A DNA stretch of 41,893 bases from Corynebacterium sp. (lineage in GTDB: Bacteria; Actinomycetota; Actinomycetes; Mycobacteriales; Mycobacteriaceae), in assembly GCF_030152825.1 (NCBI RefSeq), contig NZ_JASLIP010000079.1, forward strand, positions 1 to 41,893, in the 5' to 3' direction. The notes under the pieces were generated by a model. It saw only the letters and a list, made by a program, of their open reading frames with translations. It searched no databases and was not told the origin of the DNA. Both the position numbers and the translations under genes were made by a program. Of the stretch, positions 16,342-23,206 are shown in pieces (position 1 is the first letter of the stretch; every line of letters begins with the position of its first letter).

Positions 16342-17528
16342 TAGTGCTTCACCGACCTATCGGAACGAATCAGCAGCCAGAAGAAGATCGGGCCGCCCAC
16401 GATGGAAGTCAGCATGCCCAGCGGCAGATCGGTGCCGGTGATGAGGGCGCGGGCAGCGAGATCCGCCAGTGTGGCCGCGAGCGCGCCGCCGAGGAAACAC
16501 GCGGGAACGAGTGCGCGGTGGCCGGGGCCGATGAGTAGCCGCAGGGCATGCGGAACCACGAGCCCGATGAACACGATGATCCCGGAGAATGCCACACCTG
16601 CAGCCACGACAAGCGCTGCGATAGCGATGACCACGCGGCGGAGCGCGACCACGTTGATTCCGAGGTGCTGGGCCTGGGATTCCCCCAGGCTCAGGGTGTC
16701 GAGCTTGGGGGCCAGCGCCCAGAGCAGGGCGGCGGCTGGGGTGGTGAGCACCAGGATGATCCCCACCTGGGACCAGTCGGCGCTCGCGAAGCTGCCCATC
16801 TGCCAGAAGACGATGCGATCCCGCGCCGTGGTGCTGGCGATGTAGGTCAGGAAAGCGACGATGCCTCCACAGACGGCGTTGACGGCCACGCCGACGAGGA
16901 TGATGCGCGCAATATCCCGGCTTCCACGCGCGCTGGCTGCGACGACGGCGGTGGCCGCGATTCCGCCGACGAAGGCTGCGACGGCGATGGTCCAGTTCGA
17001 AGCCAGGATCGCCGCCAGCCCTGCGCTGCTCAACCCAAGAGCGCCGGCAGCGCTCGCTGTGCTGAGCACGGTGGCCAGCGACGCCCCGACGGCGGCACCA
17101 GAGGAAACACCGATCAATCCGGGTTCGGCCAGCGGGTTGGAGAACACGGCCTGCAGCGCCAACCCGGAGATCGCTAGCCCCGCACCGACGATGGCGGCTA
17201 GGGATACCCGGGGCAGGCGGACCTCCCACAGCACCACATCAAGGGATGTTGCTTCCCCAAAGCCGGTGACGATGTGCGCAAGGGAGCGGAGGGACTGCCC
17301 AGCGCTGGCCCCGAATTGGCCGACCGCGACGGACCACAGGATGGCCGCAACCAGCCCAACCGCGAGGGCGGTGATCACCGCTGGGGTTTTGGCGGCACGC
17401 AGGCGGTTCCATCGGCTCCGGATGGCCCGCCGCGGGTCGCGTTGGAAGACGAGCCCGGTGGGTTGGCCGCCCTTGGCCGCAGCGGATCGGCGGTCTTTCG
17501 ATTGCTTTTTGAGCAAGCTAGTCGCCAT
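16341..17528 (-). CDS. hmuU: Heme ABC transporter permease HmuU
   Basis: A 395-residue FecCD/BtuC-type permease with about nine or ten hydrophobic segments and the conserved motifs RLPRVSLAAIVGAGLAISG, NPLAEPGLIGVSSGAAVG and FIGLVVPHALR. The ATG at 17528 was chosen over the longer frame to 17693 because the extra residues are the out-of-frame read of hmuT; from this ATG the gene overlaps the hmuT stop by 11 bases. The basic N-terminal 50 residues are longer than in enteric homologues but common in corynebacteria. It forms the membrane channel for the HmuT-delivered ligand. Confidence 0.93.
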   Translation of the reverse strand: MATSLLKKQSKDRRSAAAKGGQPTGLVFQRDPRRAIRSRWNRLRAAKTPAVITALAVGLVAAILWSVAVGQFGASAGQSLRSLAHIVTGFGEATSLDVVLWEVRLPRVSLAAIVGAGLAISGLALQAVFSNPLAEPGLIGVSSGAAVGASLATVLSTASAAGALGLSSAGLAAILASNWTIAVAAFVGGIAATAVVAASARGSRDIARIILVGVAVNAVCGGIVAFLTYIASTTARDRIVFWQMGSFASADWSQVGIILVLTTPAAALLWALAPKLDTLSLGESQAQHLGINVVALRRVVIAIAALVVAAGVAFSGIIVFIGLVVPHALRLLIGPGHRALVPACFLGGALAATLADLAARALITGTDLPLGMLTSIVGGPIFFWLLIRSDRSVKH

Positions 17529-18561
17529 AAAGCGCCTCCGCCATCGCGTCGATGACAACCGGGGTGTTCGGCCCGAAGGAGAGTAGTTCGGAATCGGGAA
17601 CATCGAGCACGGAACGGTTCTTTCCCGCTGGGGTCTGCGATACGCCCGGAACCTCCAGCAGGCCATCGACCCCGCCGACCGATTCCAAGCCACTGCTCAT
17701 GATGATGAGCGTGTCTGGGGCGGCCTCGATGAGCGCTTCGGGGGTCAGCGGGGTGAAGCTGCCGTTGATGCCCAGCTTCTCGCCGGCGTCCGTACCGCCG
17801 AGCCGTTGGATGACGCTCCGGCCACCGGATTCCGGCCCGGCGATCATCGCCACACCGGTACCTCGCACGTAGAGAATCATCATTCCGCGGCCATCTGCGC
17901 GGGACTTTGCGGATGCGGTGGCCCCGTCGAGCTTTTCGTTGATCTGGTCTGTGACCTGCTCCGCTGCTTGCTCCAGGCCGATCCCGGCGGCGACTTCCTC
18001 GATGAGGGTGCCGATGGTCTCCGGGGTGCGCTCCGCCGTGATGTCGATGACCTTCACCCCGGTTGCCCGCAGCTTCTTCATGACCCGGCTCGGGCCGATC
18101 GAACCATCGGTGAGGACGATGTCGGGGCGCAGGCTCAGCACCGTTTCGGCGTTGATCGAGTGGCCGCCGGGGGTGACCAGGGGGAGGTCTTTGACCCCGG
18201 GGAAATCAGATGCGGTGTCTCGCCCGATGAGGTTTTCACCCATGCCCAGCGCCCATACCGTCCGGGATAGCGCGCCGGCGCGGTCCAGCGTGAGGATGCG
18301 GGCGTCGCGGGCCGGGGAATGCTCCACCATTTTCCGGTCGACGAGGACGTCGGGGTCGCGGCTGGGGAGGTGCGCAGAGACGTGGCCGGTAGGGACGTGT
18401 GAACCCTCGGCGTGGCGAGTAGTTGCTGTCTTTTCTGCCGGGGCTGCCTGTGACTGTTCGGCCTCGGGGGTAGGTCCCGAATTTGGTGCCCCGCAGCTGC
18501 TCAGGGCAAGCGCTGCCACGAGGGAAAGCGGCAGAAGTGCGCGCCGTTGGGGTGTCCGCAT
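17518..18561 (-). CDS. hmuT: Heme-binding lipoprotein HmuT
   Basis: A 347-residue substrate-binding lipoprotein (lipobox ALSSC, Cys23) of the TroA/BtuF-like class. The predicted heme-site residues align with those described for corynebacterial HmuT: a His in TPGGHSINAE (H134), a Tyr and nearby Arg in LYVRGTG (Y231, R233) and a Met in IIMSSG (M288). The His-Tyr spacing of 97 residues is close to that in the diphtherial protein (H136/Y235). A His-containing flexible segment (residues 46-64) follows the lipid anchor. The ribosome binding site AAGGA is 8 bases before the ATG. First gene of the operon, next to two DtxR-like boxes. Confidence 0.93.
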   Translation of the reverse strand: MRTPQRRALLPLSLVAALALSSCGAPNSGPTPEAEQSQAAPAEKTATTRHAEGSHVPTGHVSAHLPSRDPDVLVDRKMVEHSPARDARILTLDRAGALSRTVWALGMGENLIGRDTASDFPGVKDLPLVTPGGHSINAETVLSLRPDIVLTDGSIGPSRVMKKLRATGVKVIDITAERTPETIGTLIEEVAAGIGLEQAAEQVTDQINEKLDGATASAKSRADGRGMMILYVRGTGVAMIAGPESGGRSVIQRLGGTDAGEKLGINGSFTPLTPEALIEAAPDTLIIMSSGLESVGGVDGLLEVPGVSQTPAGKNRSVLDVPDSELLSFGPNTPVVIDAMAEALYGD

Positions 18562-18580
18562 GGTGAGTGTCCTTAGGGGT

Positions 18581-18596
18581 TCTTGACTATAAGAAC
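18581..18596 (-). promoter_or_regulatory. Putative -10 region of the hmuTUVO operon
   Basis: TATAGT on the minus strand lies just downstream of DtxR box 1, inside the small inverted repeat TTCTT-GACTAT-AAGAA. Read on the plus strand the same bases contain TTGACT, a good -35 for the divergent gene, so the two promoters overlap. Confidence 0.5.
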
Positions 18597-18615
18597 ATAG
18601 GTTAGGTTAACCTCG
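18597..18615. promoter_or_regulatory. DtxR-type iron box 1
   Basis: ATAGGTTAGGTTAACCTCG matches the DtxR/IdeR consensus TTAGGTTAGSCTAACCTAA at 15 of 19 positions by direct comparison. It is adjacent to the hmuT -10, so Fe2+-DtxR would be expected to repress the operon when iron is plentiful. Confidence 0.78.
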
Positions 18616-18616
18616 G

Positions 18617-18635
18617 TGAGGCTAGCATAACCTAG
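18617..18635. promoter_or_regulatory. DtxR-type iron box 2
   Basis: TGAGGCTAGCATAACCTAG matches the DtxR/IdeR consensus at 15 of 19 positions and begins two bases after box 1. It overlaps the likely -10 (TAGCTA or TATATC, about 18633-18642) of the plus-strand lipoprotein gene. Two tandem boxes suggest cooperative control of both directions. Confidence 0.72.
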
Positions 18636-18660
18636 CTATATCCCAGGAAGAGGTTCCAGA

Positions 18661-19248
18661 ATGAAGACAATCCGCACCGCACGCCCCCGAGCAACAACCG
18701 CTATCGCCGCACTCATGGCACTGAGCCTGCCCCTGCTCGCAGCCTGCTCAGACGATGGATCAGAGGAGCAGGCATCGGCCAGCTCCACGACAGAAGCGCC
18801 AGCCAGCGAGGCAGCGAGCGGGGCTCCGAGCACGTCTGCTACCGAGTCCAGCGATGACGCAGAGGCTGCAGGCGACGGCGATGTGAAGATCACCGCAGAC
18901 CCAGCTGAAAACCTCGCAGATGGGCAGAAGATCTCCGTCAAGGCCACCGGCCTGGACCCAGAGGCGGGCTACTACGGCGCCATCTGCGCTGCGGAAAGCA
19001 CCCCTGGTAAGCCGATGCCAGACTGCACCGGCGAGCGTGGCGAGGCCGGAACCCAGCAGTGGATCACCCAGAAGGATGGTGGCACCGCGAGCCTCTCCCC
19101 GGCAGGCGAGACTGAATTCGAGCTGACCGCAAAGCAGAAGGGTCAGGCCGTCGACTGCGCCACGCAGGAATGCGTTCTGAAGATTTTCGGTGACCACACC
19201 GAGGGCTTCGAGGACGTCGCGGACATCCCAGTCACCTTCGCAAGCTAG
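18661..19248 (+). CDS. Iron-regulated lipoprotein with a neocarzinostatin-like domain
   Basis: A 195-residue exported lipoprotein. Lipobox LAAC (Cys29) is followed by a Ser/Ala/Glu-rich spacer of about 45 residues, then a domain of about 120 residues. That domain begins with the neocarzinostatin-family pattern: strands around ITADPAENLADGQKISV, then KATGLDP and a Cys in GAICAAE. Its four Cys (C109, C122, C166, C171) fall as two pairs, the second in VDCATQEC with exactly the spacing of the C88-C93 disulfide in neocarzinostatin (VDCTTAAC); the end FEDVADIPVTFA fits the last strand. The family is known as carriers of enediyne chromophores in streptomycetes; no enediyne genes are present here. 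It is divergent from hmuTUVO under two DtxR-like boxes, with ribosome binding site AGGAAGAGG. A role in heme or iron binding at the surface is inferred from context only. Confidence 0.82.
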   Translation: MKTIRTARPRATTAIAALMALSLPLLAACSDDGSEEQASASSTTEAPASEAASGAPSTSATESSDDAEAAGDGDVKITADPAENLADGQKISVKATGLDPEAGYYGAICAAESTPGKPMPDCTGERGEAGTQQWITQKDGGTASLSPAGETEFELTAKQKGQAVDCATQECVLKIFGDHTEGFEDVADIPVTFAS

Positions 19249-19300
19249 CCACAGCGGCGACGCAACGGTCGAGCAATAGTGTGAATCGGCGCTGGGGCGA

Positions 19301-19306
19301 TAGACT
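19301..19306 (+). promoter_or_regulatory. Putative -10 of rlmB
   Basis: TAGACT lies 36 bases before the rlmB ATG, within GGCGATAGACTTGG. A clear -35 is not seen. Confidence 0.35.
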
Positions 19307-19342
19307 TGGTGCTCGATAATTCACGCAAAACTAGGGAGCACG

Positions 19343-20296
19343 ATGGCTGGCAACTCGCGACGCCACGGCGGCGCACGCAAGAACAAGAAGGGCCCGTCGA
19401 AGGGTTCGGCCGGGGAGAAGCGCCGCGGCCTGCGTGGTAAGGGGCCGACCCCGAAGGCGGAGGACCGCGTCTACCACCAGGCGCACAAGCGCAAGAAGGC
19501 CGCGCAGCGCCGGGCATCCGGAGCGCACGACCGCCGCGATGCCTTCGGTGGCAACGAGCTGGTCGTCGGCCGCAACCCCGTGGTGGAGTGCCTGCACGCC
19601 AACGTCCCGGCGTCCGCCCTGTACGTCGCGGAGGGCACCGGCAACGACGACCGCCTCTCCGAGGCCGTCCACATCTGCTCCAGCCGCGGCATCTCGGTCC
19701 TGGAGGTCAGCCGCCAGGAGCTGGACCGCATGACCGGCAACGGGCTGCACCAGGGCATTGGCCTGCAGATCCCGCCGTATAAGTACGCGGATGTGCACGA
19801 CCTCATCGAGCGCGCCGCGGACTCCGCGACCCCCGGCCTGGTCGTGGCGCTGGATAACATCACCGACCCGCGCAACCTGGGTGCGGTGATCCGCTCCGTG
19901 GCGGCCTTCGGTGGCCACGGCGTGGTGATCCCGGAGCGCCGCAGCGCGTCTGTCACCGCCGTGACCTGGCGGACCTCCGCGGGGACGGCGGCGCGCCTGC
20001 CGGTCGCGAAGGCAACGAACATGGTGCGCGCGCTGAAGCAGTTCCAGCAGAACGGATACCAGGTCGTCGGTCTCGACGCCGGTGGGGAGCACACGCTGGA
20101 TACCTACGACGGCACGACGCCGACGGTGGTCGTCGTCGGCAGCGAGGGCAAGGGGCTGTCCCGCCTGGTCGGGGAGACCGCGGATACGATCCTCTCGATC
20201 CCGATGGCCGACAAGGTCGAGTCCCTCAACGCCTCCGTGGCTGCGGGCGTGGTGCTGAGCGAGTTCGCCCGCCAGCGTCGCGTGGCGAAGAAGTAG
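19343..20296 (+). CDS. rlmB: 23S rRNA (guanosine-2'-O-)-methyltransferase RlmB (TrmH/SpoU family)
   Basis: A 317-residue SPOUT methyltransferase that methylates a 2'-OH in 23S rRNA using SAM. An N-terminal very basic extension of about 65 residues (Lys/Arg/Gly-rich) is likely RNA-binding and is typical in actinobacteria. The substrate-binding domain starts near ELVVGRNPVVECL. The knot motifs are ALDNITDPRNLGAVIRS, VVVGSEGKGLSRL and IPMADKVESLNASVAAGV. The ribosome binding site TAGGGAG precedes the ATG. It is probably the former neighbour of cysS, separated here by the hmu locus. Confidence 0.94.
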   Translation: MAGNSRRHGGARKNKKGPSKGSAGEKRRGLRGKGPTPKAEDRVYHQAHKRKKAAQRRASGAHDRRDAFGGNELVVGRNPVVECLHANVPASALYVAEGTGNDDRLSEAVHICSSRGISVLEVSRQELDRMTGNGLHQGIGLQIPPYKYADVHDLIERAADSATPGLVVALDNITDPRNLGAVIRSVAAFGGHGVVIPERRSASVTAVTWRTSAGTAARLPVAKATNMVRALKQFQQNGYQVVGLDAGGEHTLDTYDGTTPTVVVVGSEGKGLSRLVGETADTILSIPMADKVESLNASVAAGVVLSEFARQRRVAKK

Positions 20297-20310
20297 AGCC
20301 AGGCAACAGC

Positions 20311-20348
20311 GAAAGGCCGCGCTAGCACTCGCTAGCTCGGCCTATTTA
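20311..20348. terminator. Bidirectional terminator between rlmB and znuB
   Basis: AGGCCGCGCTAGC-ACTC-GCTAGCTCGGCCT (20314-20343) forms a 13-bp stem with a single C/T mismatch and a tetraloop. It is preceded by GAAA and followed by ATTTAT, so it can serve both convergent transcripts. Confidence 0.8.
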
Positions 20349-20384
20349 TGAGATTCAGCGGGAGGGGTGGCCCGTTAAGAGGGT

Positions 20385-21392
20385 CTAGTGGTGGTTCTCC
20401 GAGTTAGCGCAGGAGTCAGCCTCGCACAGCGGCACGGAACTATCGGCACCCGGCTGAGAGCTCAGGCCCGCCGCGCCCGACTGGCCGGCACGGCCGGCGA
20501 CCCCGCTTAAGCCCTGGCCCGCAGCATAAGAGGCGGCGCGCACCTCGTCGGCGTCCATCCGGCGACCCCGCAGCCACTCGATGAACCAGCAGACCAGGTA
20601 GATCAGGAAGCTCAGCGTCGTCACGAAGACGGAGACCGGCAGGCCGGGAGCCAGGGAGAGCACCAGGCCACCCACTGCGGCCGTCACCGAGAACACCGCG
20701 GAAAGGACCACGGCGACCAGGGGATTGGCGGTGACCTTCACCGCTGCCGCGCCCGGGGTGATGAGTAGGGCGAGCAGCAGCAGGGCGCCCACGATCTGCA
20801 CACCCTGGCTGGCCACCGCGCCCAACACGGCGGCGAAGAGGACGGAGAGCAACCGCACCTTCACCCCGCTGGCCGCCGCCATCGTCGGGTCGGCGGTGGC
20901 GAAGAGCAGGGGTCGCCACAGCAGGGCGATGACCGCGACCACGATCACCGTCATGATCGCAAGCATCTTCATATTCGACGAGCTCACGCCCACGATCTGC
21001 CCGGTGAGCAGGCTAAAGGCGGTCGACGAGCGCCCCGGGTAGAGGTAGATAAACAGCACGGAAAGGCCCATGCCGAAGCTCAAGACCACGGCGACGATGG
21101 AGTCCTGCTCCCGGGCTCCCACCACCCCCAAAATCACCGCCGCGCAGACCGCGCCGAGGAGCGCGCCCCAGGAGACGCTGAAGCCGAAGAGCAGGGCGGC
21201 GGCCGCGCCCATCAGCGCGAGCTCGCCGGTGCTGTGTGCCGCGAAGCTCATGTTGCGCATCACGATGATCGGCGCGATCGCCCCGGAGAGCACCCCCAGC
21301 AACAGGGCCGCGAGGATGGACTGCTGCACGAAATCCACGTTCAGCAGGGCGAGGGTGTCCGCCCACCACTGGCCGGTGTGAAACTCGCTCAT
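20385..21392 (-). CDS. znuB: Zinc/manganese-type ABC transporter permease
   Basis: A 335-residue ABC-3 family permease with eight or nine membrane segments; motifs include AIIAPI-like GAIAPIIVMRNMSFAAHSTGE and the late GALLLLALLITPGAAA. The start ATG overlaps the ATPase stop as ATGA; the longer frame to 21662 is only a shadow of the ATPase gene. The C-terminal 55 residues after the last membrane segment are hydrophilic, Gly/Ala/Ser-rich, and end in a Cys/His cluster (LCEADSC and ENHH), unusual for this family and possibly metal-binding. In C. glutamicum the orthologous operon (cg2911-2913) is, to my recollection, repressed by Zur. Confidence 0.88.
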   Translation of the reverse strand: MSEFHTGQWWADTLALLNVDFVQQSILAALLLGVLSGAIAPIIVMRNMSFAAHSTGELALMGAAAALLFGFSVSWGALLGAVCAAVILGVVGAREQDSIVAVVLSFGMGLSVLFIYLYPGRSSTAFSLLTGQIVGVSSSNMKMLAIMTVIVVAVIALLWRPLLFATADPTMAAASGVKVRLLSVLFAAVLGAVASQGVQIVGALLLLALLITPGAAAVKVTANPLVAVVLSAVFSVTAAVGGLVLSLAPGLPVSVFVTTLSFLIYLVCWFIEWLRGRRMDADEVRAASYAAGQGLSGVAGRAGQSGAAGLSSQPGADSSVPLCEADSCANSENHH

Positions 21393-22090
21393 AGAACGAT
21401 CACCTTCCCATCTACCTCGATGACCTTCACCTCGGTTTGGTACAGCTCCGAGAGGGTCTCGGTGTTCATGACCTCCGCGACCGTGCCCTGCCGGTGCCCG
21501 TGCGGGGTGATGTAGAGAACCCGGTCGGTGACCTCGAGGATCGGGTTGATGTTGTGCGTGATGAACAGCACCGCTGTATTGCGTTCCCGCCGCTGGCGCT
21601 CCAGCAGCTCGACGGTGGCCCGCTGGGCGCGCAGGTCCATGGAGAGCAGCGGCTCGTCGCACAGCAGGATCTCCGGGTCCCCTGCGAGCGCCTGGGCCTG
21701 GCGGATCAGCTGCTGCTGGCCACCGGACATCTCCCCGACGCGGCGGTTCGCGAGCCCGGCCGCGCCCACCTCGGCGAGCGCGGCGTCGACCTGCTCACGG
21801 CGGGGGCGGCGGTTGCGGAACACGCCGTGGGCCGTGGAAAGCCCCACGAGGTCGCGCGCCCTGATCGGCAGGTTCGCGGGGAACATCCGCTGCTGCGGGA
21901 TGTAGCCGATCCTGCCCGCTACCTCGACGGTGCCGCGGGTCAGTGCGCGCTGCCCCAGGACTGTCTGGAAGAGGGTGGACTTGCCCACCCCGTTTGATCC
22001 CAAAATAGCGAGAAATTCCCCCGGGGCGACCTCGAGATTGAGGTCGCGCCACAGGGGTTCAATCGCGGCGTTGTGAAACGCTAATCTCAT
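21389..22090 (-). CDS. znuC: Zinc/manganese-type ABC transporter ATPase
   Basis: A 233-residue ATPase with Walker A GSNGVGKST, the Q-loop in IPQQRMFP, signature MSGGQQQL, Walker B ILLCDEPLLSMD and the His switch FITHNINPIL. It overlaps both neighbours by four bases (ATGA), so the three subunits are translated as a unit. Together with the lipoprotein and permease it would import a divalent metal, most likely zinc given the His-rich binding protein. Confidence 0.92.
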   Translation of the reverse strand: MRLAFHNAAIEPLWRDLNLEVAPGEFLAILGSNGVGKSTLFQTVLGQRALTRGTVEVAGRIGYIPQQRMFPANLPIRARDLVGLSTAHGVFRNRRPRREQVDAALAEVGAAGLANRRVGEMSGGQQQLIRQAQALAGDPEILLCDEPLLSMDLRAQRATVELLERQRRERNTAVLFITHNINPILEVTDRVLYITPHGHRQGTVAEVMNTETLSELYQTEVKVIEVDGKVIVL

Positions 22091-23100
22091 GCGTTCTCTA
22101 GCTGCTTGAGGATGTCATCCACGTAGTCGAAGTACGTGGTGCCCCGGTCCGGGGTTTCGTTCACGTTTACAGTAGCAACGTTCTTATCCTTCGCGGCCTT
22201 CGTCAGTTCTTCGGTGGCCGGGGTCTGGGCCTGCTCGTTGGTGATCAGGACGTCCAGCTTGCCGTCCGTGATCAGCTTCTTCGCGGCGGCGAGGTCTGCT
22301 GCGGAGGGCTCTGCCTCGCGGGCTACGGCCTTGGCGAAGGACTCTGGGGTGATGTTTCCGAGGCTGGAGTCCTCGACGATGGCCTCGGCGACGGACTCGG
22401 TCAGCATGACCTTCTTGGCCGGCAACTTCTTCATGCGCTCGGTGTAGGACGCGGTCTTCTCCTTGATCTCGGCGTCCTCGTCCAGCTCGGCGGTGAAGTC
22501 CTCGTCGAGCTCGTGGAGCTGGGCTGCGAGGTTATCGGCGAAGGCGTTGACGATGTCCATGTCCAGCCAGGCGTGCGGGTTCTGGCCGCTGCCGCGGTCG
22601 TGGGCGTGCTCGTCATCGCCGTGATCGTGCCCCTCATGATCATGCTCGTGATCGTGGCCCTCATGATCGTGGTCGCGGCCGTGGTCGTCCTCGCCGTGGT
22701 CGTGCGTGTGGGCCGCGGCCAGCGGGAGAGCGGAAACGATCGGGGCATCGTCCGCATTATCGGTGAGCCAGTTGTCGTAGCCCGCACCATTGGCGGCGAT
22801 GAGGTCCGCGCTCTTCGCCTTCGCGATGTCGGCGGCGGTAGCCTCGTAGCCGTGCGGGTCGTCGTCCTTGTTTTCCATGATGGTCTCGACGGAGAAGGTC
22901 TTCTCCGCGCCGTCGACGCTCTCGATGACCGCCTTGGCGATGTCTCCCCAGACTGGGGTGGAGGCGACGACCTTGAACTCCGTGTTCTCGGCCGGGTTGT
23001 CCTGCGAGCCGCCCTCGGCGCAGGCGGCGAGGCCTGTGGTGAGGGTGAGGGCGCCGAAGATGGCGGCGCCACGCTTGCGGGTGGTTGCACTAAAGTTCAT
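22087..23100 (-). CDS. znuA: Zinc-binding lipoprotein of ABC transporter (ZnuA/TroA-like)
   Basis: A 337-residue lipoprotein (lipobox LAAC, about Cys27). Metal ligands typical of cluster 9 binding proteins appear as a His in DDDPHGYEAT, a His in NPHAWLDMD and an acidic residue in LTNEQ-like ITNEQ. Between the first two lies an extended His/Asp/Glu loop with repeated HDHEGHDH-type units, a feature of zinc rather than manganese carriers. GAGAAG lies five bases before the ATG. First gene of the operon. No clear Zur box was recognised upstream; only a short inverted repeat, listed separately. Confidence 0.92.
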   Translation of the reverse strand: MNFSATTRKRGAAIFGALTLTTGLAACAEGGSQDNPAENTEFKVVASTPVWGDIAKAVIESVDGAEKTFSVETIMENKDDDPHGYEATAADIAKAKSADLIAANGAGYDNWLTDNADDAPIVSALPLAAAHTHDHGEDDHGRDHDHEGHDHEHDHEGHDHGDDEHAHDRGSGQNPHAWLDMDIVNAFADNLAAQLHELDEDFTAELDEDAEIKEKTASYTERMKKLPAKKVMLTESVAEAIVEDSSLGNITPESFAKAVAREAEPSAADLAAAKKLITDGKLDVLITNEQAQTPATEELTKAAKDKNVATVNVNETPDRGTTYFDYVDDILKQLENA

Positions 23101-23135
23101 AAAAACTTCTCACGGTTGTTGGTAATGGGAACTGG

Positions 23136-23148
23136 TTGCAATAAGCAA
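23136..23148. promoter_or_regulatory. Small inverted repeat in znuA-ipsA promoter region
   Basis: TTGC-AATAA-GCAA is a perfect 4-bp inverted repeat located between the divergent genes and close to a -10-like TACATT (minus strand) for znuA. It does not match the Zur motif I know. TTGGCCAA at 23181-23188 is another perfect palindrome nearer ipsA. Confidence 0.3.
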
Positions 23149-23193
23149 TGTAGTGCAGCACCCCTCCGCCCAGCAATTTTTTGGCCAACCGCC

Positions 23194-23199
23194 TACGGT
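23194..23199 (+). promoter_or_regulatory. -10-like element of ipsA
   Basis: TACGGT lies 7 bases before the ATG at 23207 with no ribosome binding site between, consistent with leaderless initiation. Confidence 0.35.
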
Positions 23200-23206
23200 A
23201 AGAGTC

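Noticed and set aside
21393..21662. Longer version of the zinc permease fused to part of the ATPase region
   Set aside because: The added residues are an out-of-frame read of the ATPase gene; the ATGA overlap gives a normal start at 21392.
22560..22700. His-rich coding repeats in znuA as a possible CRISPR-like or mobile repeat
   Set aside because: The repeats are in frame, encode HDHEGHDH-type units and fit the known His loop of zinc-binding proteins.
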